Positions 11,472 through 22,107 of a stretch of DNA of 64,000 bases are shown here, piece after piece; positions within the stretch are counted from its first letter, which is position 1; the number at the start of each line of letters is the position of its first letter. The stretch comes from Talaromyces rugulosus (lineage: Eukaryota; Ascomycota; Eurotiomycetes; Eurotiales; Trichocomaceae), in assembly GCF_013368755.1 (NCBI RefSeq), contig NC_049566.1:4464001-4528000 (forward strand), in the 5' to 3' direction. The notes under the pieces are model-generated. The model ran no database searches and was not told the DNA's origin. It was given only the letters and a program-made list of their open reading frames with translations. The position numbers and the translations under genes are program-made.

Positions 11472-13131
11472 CTAGTCCGTTTCAGCGTCCCAGACCAGCT
11501 CTCCCTCAAACCACGTCTTGAGCACTTTGACATTTGCAAAGTCTGCGACACTCTGCTCGTCGCCGACGATATCCCTATCCAACATGATAAAATTCGCGCG
11601 CTTCCCAACTTCGATGCTACCACTGACTTCATCGAGCCCGACAGCCGTAGCGCCGTTCTTGGTCAGGATCTCCAGCACGAGTTCTGCGCCAGCCTTTTCC
11701 TTCGTCTGACTACTACTGCCTCCAAGGACAGCCCACTCGCCCACTCGCCGCGCAACATGGTGGACAGTCGGCAGTAAACACGGATCCCCGCGCGAACCCC
11801 AGTCTGATCCAACAGTAATCGGCTGCGCGCGCACTTTGAAAAAAGCGGCAAAATCCCAGTTCATGGCGCCGTTGCTGGCGGCTGTCACCGGGTGGTCGAA
11901 GAAGATGGCTGGCGAGAGCTCTGCGGTGACGTTTTGCGTGGAGAAGCGTTCAAGGTCGTCTATTCATATTAGTACACTCGGTGTGTTTGTATCAAAATGG
12001 ATCATACATACCAGGATGAACACCACTGCAGTGTGCAATCTCATGCTTGATGTGTTTATCGGAGCCGGCTCTCGCTGCTTCAATAGCATCCAACGCAAGC
12101 CTCGTACTTCCGTGGCCTGTAGCATGTATCTTGACTGTCAACCCACGCTCGTCAAACCGCTGCACAGCCTCGACAACATCATCCACCAAAATCTTGGTCC
12201 TATCAACCCTCCCCTCCTCGTCCAGCCCAGCACTCGAAAAGACCGGCGGCAGCGGCACGCCATCCAGCAAAATCTTGACAAAATTCGTCCGCACATGCTG
12301 CGTCGCCAGCCCCGGAGCTCGCTCAATCAGCGCCTTGAGCGAACTCTGCCGCTCATTTGCCAAAAACTCTGGCGCATACACCGAGTGCGCGGCAACGTCC
12401 ATGCGCAGGGAATTGCTACTGTCGAGCTCGCGCAGAGCGTCCAGAATGACCGAGTTGGTGCCTGCTTCCTGGCAGGACGTAACGCCAGCGCGATGTAGAC
12501 GGTGCACCGCAGCCTTGATCGCTCGTTTGACATGCTCTAGATTTGGATTTCCTTTGGCTAGCATAGCCTTGTTCATGGCCAACTCGGCCATCTCGCCAGT
12601 CAGACTGCCATCGGGACGCCGGCGGAACTGGGCGCCTGGCACGTCCGGCTCGCTCTGCACGTCGTATCCAGCCTTAATCAGGCCCGCCGTGTTCAGATAT
12701 GCGCTGTGCCCCGCGCCGCCCTGAACAATGACGGGGGTATCTGGAAAGTCGCGGTCGAGTGATGAGCGGTCAAACTCTGGAATGGCAAAGGTATTGCCCA
12801 CGACCCAGTCCTGATATGCGTGCTGGTACGCACACATACACTGGCCGTCGCGCAGCCGCTCAGCGATATTTTCTACGGTTGTGTCGCCAGCCAGACTGAC
12901 ACCACTGAGGTAGGCGATTCCAGCCGACAGAAGATGCACATGAGCGTCGTGGATGCCTGGCATCACGAAGCGGCCGCGCAGGTCGAACGTGACGAGGTCA
13001 TTGCTGGCGGCGGTGTGCAGGATGTCTTTTGTTGTGCCGACAGCAACAAACTTGCCATCCTCGACGATGAAGGCCTCGGCGCTGTCTTTGGCGACAGTGT
13101 GCACTCTGCCATTGTAGTATGCGACAGCCAT
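11472..13131 (-). CDS. YtcJ-type amidohydrolase (amidohydrolase family 3)
   Basis: Metal-dependent hydrolase of the amidohydrolase superfamily. Exon 1 (13131-12012) and exon 2 (11959-11472) flank a 52-nt intron and join in phase. The N-terminal beta-sandwich (YYNGRVHTVAKDS...VAVGTTKDI) leads into MPGIHDAHVHLLSAG, where HxH supplies metal ligands. Later ligands are likely in VKIHATGHGS and IAHCSGVHP, and the catalytic Asp in ITVGSDWGSRGDP. The C-terminal strand domain (GSIEVGKRANFIMLDRDI) is typical of the family. Length is about 535 residues, normal for YtcJ proteins, which act on N-acyl or formamide-type substrates in the cases studied. The natural substrate here is unknown. No damage was seen. 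Confidence 0.88.
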
Positions 13132-13384
13132 TCTGACTGAAAAAAATAGTGAAGGTGAGTAAATTCAAGTTGAAGAATTTGGCGGGGCAGGAGGAACGTT
13201 CGATGTTGGTTATAACCCACAACCTCGAACCTTAGTCATGCATGTCCCATTCCTACGACCAAATTACGTTTACTTCAGAGAGATATGTACAATGGGTATA
13301 TTGCATGCGTTTATGTACATGTGGGATCGCTCGCTAACTGCCAAGTTTTCTTCTTCGCTAGAGAATAATGCGATTGAGGTCGAG

Positions 13385-13810
13385 TTACACGTCGCAGACC
13401 AGGGCTCCGTTTTGGTTCGACAAGAAGCTGTCTACACATCGTTAGCACATGTTTCACACAAAAAAAGATACAGAAAAGAAAGAAGAAGAAAACATACTCA
13501 GGTCGGGGCACGACTTATCGGTACTACCGCCACATGTCCAGCACGGCGTATACTGATCATTCTGCCCGTCCGGCTGGCATGATGCGCCAAACCCGCCGTG
13601 GGCGCGCGGGCTCAGCTGTCCGCTCAGATTGACCATGCACTCGTTCAGGTCGACGATGTTATAGATTTCCTTGCCGGCATTGTTGGTGCACAGGCAGCCG
13701 TACCGCGTGTTGGATGAGCCCAGGCGACACGAGGTGCACGAGCTGGAGAAGCCGCCGGCATAGACCGAGGAGATGAGGGTCGCGGCGGCGAGGACGAAGG
13801 AAGCACGCAT
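13385..13810 (-). CDS. small secreted CVNH-domain (cyanovirin-N homology) protein
   Basis: A 119-residue secreted lectin-like protein. Exon 1 is 13810-13498 and exon 2 is 13431-13385. The intron has a GTATGT donor and a TGTAG acceptor, and the join reads CPDLNSFLSNQNG then ALVCDV and a stop. A signal peptide (MRASFVLAAATLISSVYA) precedes GGFSSSCTSCRL. The domain shows the CVNH pattern of LNECMVNLSGQLS in the first half and LNSFLSNQNGALVC in the second, plus extra Cys pairs (WTCGGSTDKSCPDL). CVNH proteins often bind mannose-type glycans; binding here is inferred. A TATAAATA lies about 123 nt upstream. Confidence 0.82.
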
Positions 13811-13932
13811 TTTGTTTGATTTTATAAAGGAGTGACTGAAGGAATGACTGACTGACTCAATGAATGAATGAAGAATTTCAAGGGTTGTGTGGTGAGAAGA
13901 TCGGCACCGCGGAACTCGGCGATCCCTGAGAT

Positions 13933-13940
13933 TATTTATA
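13933..13940 (-). promoter_or_regulatory. TATA-type element of CVNH gene
   Basis: TATAAATA on the minus strand, about 123 nt before the CVNH start codon. Confidence 0.35.
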
Positions 13941-14032
13941 CGACTCACTCTCAGGGACACTGACAGAGAGTCTAAGGAGCCTTGCTGACCGCGCTACGTA
14001 CCTGACACAGTCGGGTCGCTTGCCGGTGGTTT

Positions 14033-14061
14033 GTTACATTGCGTTAAACCACGAATGTAAC
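14033..14061. repeat. 8-bp perfect inverted repeat
   Basis: GTTACATT at 14033-14040 and AATGTAAC at 14054-14061 flank a 13-nt spacer, between the CVNH promoter and the GH16 3' end. It could be a small element footprint or a hairpin. No function can be assigned. Confidence 0.35.
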
Positions 14062-14289
14062 ACTAGGCTACGAGAGATTAGGTGCTAGCAAAGTAGGGGT
14101 CAGCATGTTGGCCCCCAAGCCAGACCATACTAACCGCAGTGGTTGCTAAAAGTGTCACTGTTATCGGTTACGCGAGTTTAGGTTATTTAGGTCAAGTAGT
14201 AAAATGGTTAATCTAATTATTATGTCCAGGAACGTAATATATTACATCCAACAGTAAGCACAAAAAAAAATGTTGCGTCTATCCGCTAT

Positions 14290-16194
14290 CTAAACTAAAA
14301 ACACAGCAATCACCGCGACAAGACAGCCTGCAATAAACGGCTTGCTCGTGCTAGCAGCTCCGGTAAATGCCGGGTTGACTGCTGTCGCAGTGCTGCTGCC
14401 CGGGAAAGTTGTGGGAGTCACCACGGATGGAATCGCCACGGACGAAGCGGGCGTGCGTGCTGGTGGCGCTGGCAGAGATGGCGAGGAGACAAGCGGGATT
14501 GAAGCGGGGACGGAAACAGGAACTGAAGCTGGAGCGACTGAAGTATGGATTGAAGCAGGGATCGAAGCAGGCACTGACGCAGGCTGCGTGGTGACTGCAG
14601 CCACCAGCGATGTTTCAGGAGCAACATCAGTCACAGTACCCGTGCCCGTAGGCACAGTGACAATCACCGTGGTCGGCTTAGAGCCGCAGCCGGTTGGGCA
14701 CGCTTTCGCTGTGGTGGTAAAGCCCGGCGGAACACCGCCAGAAGTCGCATCGGCAGGGCAGTAGGTCACGGTATGCGTGACGACCTTGGTCGTGTAGCCG
14801 CTCGGGCAGACGTCGACAAACGAGGTGGTCACAATAGTCGTGGTGGTCAGCTTGGACGACGGGGTGGCTGACGCCTCGATTGACGGCGGCGGTGTGGTGA
14901 ACGAGGTTACTGTGATAGTGCTCTTGGCCTGGGATGTGCACGGCGAGGTCGACGGTGTGGTCGACGGCTTGTGGACTGGGCTGGACGGTTGGCTGCGGAA
15001 AACCGTGTGGGTAAAGGTGCTGGTGGAATGCAGCGTGGTCGTTGTGGTGATGGGCTCGGTAGTAGGAGCTACAGAGGTATGTTTTTCCGTGGCCGATTCG
15101 ACAGTAGTAGGTTTGACGGTAGTAGGCTTGATAGTGGTAGGTTCCACAGTAGTTGGCTTGACAGTAGTAGTCGGCTTGGATGTGGCTGGAGCACCCTGCT
15201 CATAGATCTGGATCGACTTGATCTCCCAGTACGCATCCGCAAAGGCAGTCGGATTGTTGCCAACATACGCCTGGCAGCTCGCAGTGCCATCGCTCTTGTC
15301 GCTGAGCGGGCACTCCGACTGCGCAAAAACACTACCAGCCCAGTCACCGCAAAAGTCCGTGTTGATAATAATCCGCTGCTCCTTGAACTCATCACCCACA
15401 TTGCACGAGCCCTGGAAGTTGCCCATTGGAGTGCCAAACTCGGCCGAGTCGGGCTTGCCCGCGGTGACAGAGGCCGGGATCTCATCGCGTGCAAAGGACC
15501 AGATTTTGATAAACTTGGAGGTCCACTCAATAGCATAGACGCCGCCGCCGCCAGCATTAAAGGCATCACCATAGCTGCCCTTGACGCCCTGGATCTCGCA
15601 GCCCTCTGTGCCTGCAGAGAGCGAGCACTGGGGGGCGGTGGTCGAGCCGGTCTGGTCCTTGCTGGTGATCTGGCAGTCGCCCTGGGTGTGCAGGGCCATT
15701 TGATTGTTGGCCTGTTTGTTGACACCTTCAATGACATCAATCTCGCCGTCGGCCGGCCAGCTCTTGCCGACAGTCCAAAAGGCAGGCCACACACCGCAGG
15801 CACCAGCGGGTATATGGGCAAAGTCGGCAATCAGCAGGCCGTGATCGAAATACACATTAGACTCGACGCGAGTGGAGGGCCGGCCACCAGAGCTGTAGGT
15901 GTTGGTGTGGTCCACACCGAGATAGACATTGCCAGACTTGATGGCAGCCAGCCCCGAGCTGTGAGCGGTGTCATAGTCGACATAGTCAACGAACCTAGAC
16001 AGTCAGTATTTTTCTGCGTCAAAACTGAAACATGAAACATACCCGTGAGTAGGGTCGGTGCCAGTGGTCAGCGAAAAGTTTTGAAAGAAATTGCTGGCGT
16101 CAAAGTTGTGCAGCAGCGAGTATGAAGTGGCTGCAGCTGGCGAGACAGTCAGAGCGAGGGCGAGCGCGCCCACTGAAACGAGTGAAGAAGGCAT
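14290..16194 (-). CDS. GH16 endo-beta-glucanase-like protein with Ser/Thr-rich stalk and GPI-type tail
   Basis: Secreted cell-wall enzyme, probably endo-1,3(4)-beta-glucanase or a related GH16 transglycosidase. Exon 1 (16194-16043) encodes a signal peptide ending near SPAAATSYSL. Exon 2 (15994-14290) completes the protein. The GH16 catalytic motif GEIDVIEGVN carries the nucleophile and acid/base Glu residues. After the catalytic domain (to about residue 310) comes a Thr/Ser/Pro stalk with a KPTT/EPTT tandem run near 15090-15180 and Val-Pro-Ala-Ser repeats. A hydrophobic C terminus (FIAGCLVAVIAVFLV) with preceding small residues suits GPI anchoring. The repetitive stalk makes a long antisense open frame that is not real. 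Confidence 0.88.
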
Positions 16195-17589
16195 GATAAT
16201 GAATAGTACTGTATACAGAGCGCCGGCGATCTGACAGAGAAAGGGAGGCAGCGGACGTCAAGGCCCGTGGCTGTTTCAGAAGAGAACGAGTCAGACTGAG
16301 TGTCTGATAAGTAAAGAACGACAGTAAAGGACAGTAAAGAGTCAGTAAAGAGTGTGGACAACAGAAAAAAGATGACGAGAGCAAGAATGACAGCAAGAAT
16401 GGGCAGACAAAGAGGGCTGGGCGATGATTCATATTGTGCCTGGCCTCCCCTCCCCTCGAACTGGCCGAGCCACGTCGGCTGGGCTGGGCTGGGCTGGCGC
16501 CATTCTCGAGCGTCAACAACAGACGAAGCAACCATAGCGCGGTGCCTGGAGGTGGCGCATGGGCGAGAATGGATGAAGAGACGCGGAGAATGGATGCGAA
16601 TGGATGCAGAATGCGCGGTGGTGGAGAGAAACAAGACTCAAAGGCCGCCCGCCGTTTCACCCGCGCCCAATCGGCGGGCTTCGTCGGCGGCGATCGCTGG
16701 CAAGATGAAACAGGCCCTGGTTTTTATTAACAGTTTGTTATTATTTTATTATTTTATTATCCGAGTATTTGCTGTTTTTTTGTCTGTTTTTCTTTTTTTC
16801 TCTTCAGTGTTTTGTCTTGTGGCTCCACATTCCAGTCATCTCGATAACAGCCACCGCCACCAGATGACCATGCGGTTGATCAGGGCAATTGAATACATAC
16901 TTTAGTACTGAATAGACAGGAATCTTCAGTACGCAGTGCTAGTACTAGAAGAATGCACTATAGACTCTATTAAGACTAGGGGTCAGGGCTATAGATGCAA
17001 CTGGCGGATGCGACAATAAGCAATAAGCCAAGAGTAGTATCACTGCGTACTACTATTCACAAAGAATAATGCTAATCTCGGATGTTATTATTCATACCCC
17101 TAATAATAAAAGTAGTATCCATAAAAATAAAAATAAAAGATAAAACTAATATTAAAGAAAAGAAAAACAATTAAAACAGCACCCAATCACAGGGCTAAAC
17201 AGCCCCTTGCAAAATCGCCCGTTCTAGACCGCTCCACTTGTATCTTCCCATACTATTTTATATTGAAGGATACATTTATCTTATATAGTTAGTAGCCTAG
17301 TTGCCCCTATTACTCTAGGTTGCGACCGACAAACAATATACTTACAGAGCATCCTGCAATCCTTGGGAACCATACGCAGGATACTTTGTATTCTCACATC
17401 CCCGCACCTACTGTCATCTCATCCTACTAACAGACTCGAACAAAAGCAGAGAAGCCGCAATATCATACAGGCCTAGGCAAAACTACATTGGTACACATTG
17501 TTTCATATTTTTACGCTCACTGGCCTATTACCTCATAATTTTAAGAATACGCTCAGTTCCCGCAGCTTTTGTTTCTCCTACGATCATGG
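16195..17589. other. long intergenic with CT-rich leader and AT-rich half
   Basis: 16200-16700 is the pyrimidine-rich upstream region of the GH16 gene (reading minus). From about 16730 the sequence becomes AT-rich with T and AAT runs. No supportable gene was found. Confidence 0.5.
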
Positions 17590-18005
17590 ATGATAAACAT
17601 GGCTACTTCGGTGGTCAAGGTATGTGGACCTCCACATAATTACAAAACTTACAATAGTCCCAAGCATCTCAGGTTTTGACGTGGATCCAGCTGATTGAAA
17701 GTAAGTGGACTCTTAATTTATTATCTGCGCGGGTTATCAATATAACGGTTCCATGCCTAGAAAACTTCACTTCACTAAAGAAGGCACCTTGTTGTGTACG
17801 GATTGAAGAAATCAAGTCAACGTTAGGGATTCGCTGGAAGGTCATTGTGTTCCAAAACTTTTCACCGACACCCGACACTCCCATTCACATCACAGATGGC
17901 ATAATTAACCAACCCCTGTCCGATCTGCTTTCCAAGGTATTTATCCAGAGTTGCCAGGAAACACCACCTTTATATGTCGAACACGACAAGCCAGAGGTTG
18001 TATAA
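17590..18005 (+). CDS. predicted three-exon small protein of unknown function
   Basis: Three exons, 17590-17619, 17673-17700 and 17761-18005, join in phase through introns of 53 and 60 nt. These have GTATGT/CAG and GTAAGT/TAG borders. The result is a 100-residue protein that starts MINMATSVVKVLTWIQLIEK and ends in KPEVV. No signal peptide or known domain is recognised; the middle has CCVRIEEIKSTLGIRW. The evidence is splice-site quality and an uninterrupted joined frame only. A competing ATG at 17586 gives a 19-residue peptide that stops in exon 2. Function unknown. Confidence 0.45.
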
Positions 18006-18526
18006 ACGTTCAGAATATGAACGAATATTATTATTAAATTACTCAGAAGACCTAAAGCTATTTAGAAAGAAGATTTTTTTGCGTGTAAGTGGCGGTTAGA
18101 TGACCTGGTTCTACCGACTTACTATCGAGATTATAGACTATCAGTACAGCAACGCAGTGTGGTTTCCCCTTGGGGCAGATTAAAGCTATGTAAAATATCT
18201 GGCCAGGCGTCTTTTTTCGAGGTACCACATGCCTCACCCACTCCAATCCCAACAGCAACTCATCATGAACGACCTATGCATTCGTTTTCATAAAAAGCCA
18301 CACTGTATATTCTAACGAGAATTCTTACAGTATCAAAATGAAACAGAGAAACAATGATGCAGTTCATTTGTTATGCCCAATCAAAATTAGAAAAGAGAAT
18401 TTGGATTAATATTATTCCTCCTTTAAACTGTCTTCGCTCCTCTGTACATCAAAGAAATGTTCATTTGATTGTCAACCCGATTATGCAACCTACCCCCATT
18501 AAGAACCCAGGACCTCCCCGTACCCG

Positions 18527-19132
18527 TCAAATACCACTGGTCTTATATTCAATCTCCATCCAAGAGCTTTCTATTTCCCTTCGTATATCCACACCCACAG
18601 GGTTGTAGTCGTAAACCTCGACGTTTATTTCTGGAAGAGTCGGAAATGCTCTGAACCGCGCATCCATAATCGATAACGCCCTGGTAGTGTCTTGCGAGTC
18701 TTTCCACAATGGAACTCTGTTCAATACAAACGCCTCCACCACGATCGTTTTCAAGCTCGTGCAGTCCCTCTGGATCCTGTCTAGACCGGCTGCACTAGGT
18801 TGCTCAAGGGTGACCTTGCTTCCAAACCTGCAGACCTCACGGAAATCAACAAGCACAGACCGGATATAGCTCGCATTTTCACGGCCAATTTGATCAAAGA
18901 AAGCGTCTATCCACACAATGCTCCAAATCATAAAGACAAAACAATTCTGGGAGTAAAGCACTGATCGTGACTCGCGGTAGATTTGTGAGTTTGTAGAAAG
19001 AACCTGGGCATGGAGTTTTGATCTTTGGTGTGGGATGCGATCGCTCATCGGGTCAATAGGGTCTTTGAGTATGAGTAGGTATGAGTATATCATGATGCGC
19101 AACTCAACAGGGAACTTGAGAAAGGTCACCAT
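18527..19132 (-). CDS. F-box-like fungal protein (FPVELRxxIYSYLL motif)
   Basis: A protein of about 201 residues whose start, TFLKFPVELRIMIYSYLLI, fits the fungal F-box-like leader. The following block, VLSTNSQIYRESRSVLYSQN, is the 'NxQIYxExxxxLYsxN' element seen in many expanded fungal families. ATG 19132 is preferred to 19195 because it places the F-box-like motif at the N terminus. It may be a ubiquitin-ligase adaptor, but this class is mostly uncharacterised. Confidence 0.65.
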   Translation of the reverse strand: MVTFLKFPVELRIMIYSYLLILKDPIDPMSDRIPHQRSKLHAQVLSTNSQIYRESRSVLYSQNCFVFMIWSIVWIDAFFDQIGRENASYIRSVLVDFREVCRFGSKVTLEQPSAAGLDRIQRDCTSLKTIVVEAFVLNRVPLWKDSQDTTRALSIMDARFRAFPTLPEINVEVYDYNPVGVDIRREIESSWMEIEYKTSGI

Positions 19133-19491
19133 TTTTTCGTGTTGTAGGGTGGAAGTACATGTTAGGGAATGAAGGGGAAAAAAACAAAAAAACATGAATC
19201 ATCGATATATAAATATCTGCGCTTTCTTTGTCAGTTTCGTCCGCCCACACTAGTCCAATATAGGTAGACGGTATACATATTCATAGATTTCCATACCAGA
19301 TAGCAATAATTGCCAGTGAATTTACCGTAAGATTTAATAAAAACTTATTGGAAATCCGAATGTTGTTTCTATACCGCTGTTAGGGTTTGTCCCACTGCGG
19401 ACCGCACATCCGGTACCGGTATACTCTTTCATTCTTACATCTGTCCCTGGAACTAGTATAAAAAAACGATTTGATTAAATTCTATACACAT

Positions 19492-19908
19492 CTATTCCAC
19501 CGCCCTGAGCGTCGCCGACCGCCCCAGATTCCCCTCACGCACCGCAGCTGGCAGCTCGTCTTCGTTGGCGCCCTCGCTGTACGGCCCTCGGGCGCGCGCG
19601 TGGCGTAGACGGTCCCCGGGCAGCACATTGCTTTGGTCAATTGCCTCACGCTCGTCGGTTGCTATTCTATCAGCTTTACACCTTTATATATTGTCAAGAA
19701 AAATAAACAAAAACCCACCCAGCTGCTCATCCGAGTTAGACTCCGGCGGCTGCATCGGGTCCGCGAACTCGGTCCCGTCCCTTTGCACGGGCATCGCCTC
19801 CGTCGCGCTGGTCGTGTACGAGTCGTCGACGGGGCTCGAGGGGATGGGCGCCTCGTCGTTGGTGGCCTCGTAGCTATCGTCGCCTTCTCGTTCTATACGG
19901 GTGGTCAT
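19492..19908 (-). CDS. small acidic protein, possibly CHZ-like
   Basis: Two exons (19908-19719 and 19661-19492) join in phase across a 57-nt intron to give 119 residues. The N-terminal half is acidic and Ser/Pro-rich (REGDDSYEATNDEAPIPSS). The C-terminal half reads EREAIDQSNVLPGDRLRH and ends GRSATLRAVE. The 'AIDxSNVL...RARG' stretch is reminiscent of the histone chaperone CHZ motif, but the match is loose. It is divergent from the Con-6-like gene across 296 bp, so the two may share a promoter. Confidence 0.55.
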
Positions 19909-20204
19909 TTTGGTAGTATTGATGTATCTGTCACGGGTCGGCTCTGAGTTGCTTGATTCTGGGAGTTGTTCTTATATGTGTACTTCCAGAGGCGGCGGCA
20001 ATGTCGCCGCTGCATCATAGATACATCAGTTAATGTCATACTCCATGATATATTCATATGTGTTGATTGTTGCAGATGATGTCGAAGGCGACTGACGCCG
20101 CAATGACTAGGTGGTGGCAATGGCCACCCTCCAGTACTTAACAACCGACTCACGACATCCATACATGTAGTCATACAGTACATGTAAAAAAGCAACCACA
20201 AACC

Positions 20205-20629
20205 ATGTCAGCCCCTTTTGAAGATCTCGATCCAGCCGGGCCCTCGCCCGAAGACCGCGTCAACGCGCTGCGCGGATACAAAGCGTACACCACCCAGGTC
20301 TCTTTTTCAGTCATGATACTAATAATAAATACAGAACAATAAGCAACCCGCGCACTTCAGACTCTGCAAAACAGCACGCGCGCGAAATGATTGACTCACT
20401 AGGAGGCGACCAAGTGCGCGAAGACCTGTATCAGATGCGCAACCCGACCAAGGACCCTGTTCGGACGGCCGGGGGGCTGAAAGCGTGGGTGTAACATTTC
20501 TCTTATTTTTTTGGTCCTGAATTATTTAACTAATGAGAAAAAAGGGCCACGAAAAACCCCCGCGTGTCTCAAGGTGGAAAGAATCGCGCGCAAGAGAAAC
20601 TCGGCGCTATGGCTGAGCCGAGTGAGTAG
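20205..20629 (+). pseudogene. Con-6-family conidiation protein gene with apparent +1 insertion
   Basis: Three segments carry Con-6 repeats: exon 1 (20205 to about 20285, ending VNALRGYK), exon 2 (20336-20484, with TISNPRTSDSAKQHAREM and RTAGGLKA) and exon 3 (20545-20629, ATKNPRVSQGGKNRAQ to a stop). Intron 2 (20485-20544) interrupts the Ala codon of LKA. By analogy intron 1 should interrupt the matching Ala of YKA at a GC|GT site at 20284-20287. The run there has four A residues, which puts exon 1 one base out of frame. An alternative in-frame join from 20298 to about 20362 exists but removes the conserved NPRTS core. The gene may be mutated, or the extra A may be a sequencing error. Con-6 proteins accumulate in conidia; their molecular role is poorly known. 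Confidence 0.6.
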
Positions 20630-20705
20630 ATGCAATCTTATATGTGTATGTATTATAGAATGGAATGTCTATATCTGTGTAATATTTTCATCATGCAGAT
20701 GTAGA

Positions 20706-21392
20706 TCAAGTCTGTATATCCACCGAATGCACTACCATATCAACCCCCCCAACTACCTTCTCCTGCACCAACTGCCCATTCAACGCATCATTCGAATCCA
20801 CACGCCGATACGCATCGTCAAGCGTCTTCTCAATACCCGCACGCACATGCCGGCGCGCCACACGCTCTCTCGTACTCGCCAAATCCACAGATATCAGCAC
20901 GCGCATATCCACCAGCGTCGACACCTGACTCCATCCCGGCTCGTCGAGCAAAAGATAATTCCCCTCAATAATCAAAATTTTTGTCTCTGCTGGGATACAC
21001 GTGCCGGACGGCACGGGGTCTTTGGTTGTATGCGAAAAAGACGGCGCAGATATACTCTCTTGTGACGATGTATCAGCCCAGTCACGTACCCCCTGCATAA
21101 ATGGCAAAAACGCATCCAAATCAAATGTAAACGGCGCGCCGCGCCGCACATACGCTTCCTCGCGATTGGGCAGTGCGTCCAACGTGGATCGCGGAAGATG
21201 GAATCCGTCCATGGAGAGCAGTGCCGCTGACGATGATTTGGAAGATGTGTGTAATCGGCTCACGACCTCGCCAGCGAGCGTTGTCTTGCCGGATCCAGGC
21301 GCGCCTGCGACAGCGACGAGGAAGCGCGGTTTTGGGTGCGCGGCGGCGCGGCGCTGGATGAGGGAGGCGAGGGCGGTGTATTCTTCTTCCAT
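20706..21392 (-). CDS. P-loop kinase of uridine kinase/YFH7-like group
   Basis: Single-exon protein of 228 residues. The Walker A sequence is GAPGSGKTTLAGEVV at about residues 30-44. A DGFHLPRSTLD block matches the substrate loop of uridine/pantothenate-kinase-like proteins. IIEGNYLLLDEPGW is the Walker-B-like strand. RERVARRHVRAGIEKT resembles the lid region with several Arg. It is similar to yeast Yfh7-like proteins, whose physiological substrate is not settled. No N-terminal targeting signal is clear. Confidence 0.82.
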   Translation of the reverse strand: MEEEYTALASLIQRRAAAHPKPRFLVAVAGAPGSGKTTLAGEVVSRLHTSSKSSSAALLSMDGFHLPRSTLDALPNREEAYVRRGAPFTFDLDAFLPFMQGVRDWADTSSQESISAPSFSHTTKDPVPSGTCIPAETKILIIEGNYLLLDEPGWSQVSTLVDMRVLISVDLASTRERVARRHVRAGIEKTLDDAYRRVDSNDALNGQLVQEKVVGGVDMVVHSVDIQT

Positions 21393-22107
21393 TGGATATA
21401 TTTTTATTTGATTGATGATGTAGCATGTATTAGTAGGGTATCAATTCTCGGTTATGAAGAAGATATAAAGAAATATATTGATAATTCGCAGTGGATAACC
21501 GGGGGACTGTGGTCCGGTGTCGATATGATCGAGTTGGCTTGAGCTGCTAGACGATGCATGTATACTGCCCAACCTAACGAGGCATTCACTATGTTTGTAT
21601 ATATGAATCGCTGTAAAATTATAGCTAATGTTGCTAAACGTCATCAATTGATGTAAAGGCATCAGTGATATTGATATTGATTTTACTATCGATGAGATAG
21701 GGTTAGGGTTAGGGTTGGTTGTCGGTTCAGTGTTCTCCGAGTCTCGGGCCGATGCCGAGATCAGCATGCGTATGTACCTGTATGGACCGGATTTTAGGCC
21801 GCAGATGCCAATTTCCCGATCGGAGTCTTGTGGTAATGATTTCGGCAATTCTTGTATTCGTTACTGCCTTGGTTCGGAGTATTTATTTGAAAATTTCGTA
21901 AATGGCTTGGGAAATGCTTATGCTACGAGGTGTGAGATAAATTAAGAATGAACCCGAAGGGAACACGGAATTTTGAGATCATCTGCACCTAGCAGAAACT
22001 TGTTGACTGTTGAGGAAGCTGGGCATCCCATAGGTAACCTCGGACTATAGAGAAAGAAAACCGCAAACGATGTCCACCAAAGCGACATCTAGGTATGGGC
22101 CTGTAGC
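21393..22107. other. intergenic with telomere-like tract
   Basis: About 0.7 kb that holds the kinase upstream region, the TTAGGG tract and the 3' flank of the NTF2-like gene. Short open frames at 21715-21945 lack motifs. Confidence 0.4.
21698..21716 (+). repeat. interstitial telomere-like repeat (TTAGGG)3
   Basis: A 19-nt tract reads TAGGGTTAGGGTTAGGGTT, three copies of the canonical fungal telomere unit. It could be a former chromosome end, a repair insertion, or a TTAGGG-binding promoter site. Confidence 0.7.

Noticed and set aside
14971..16035. long plus-strand open frame opposite the GH16 gene
   Set aside because: It is antisense to a well-supported GH16 catalytic domain. Its openness comes from codon bias, and the peptide is Arg/Gly-rich without motifs.
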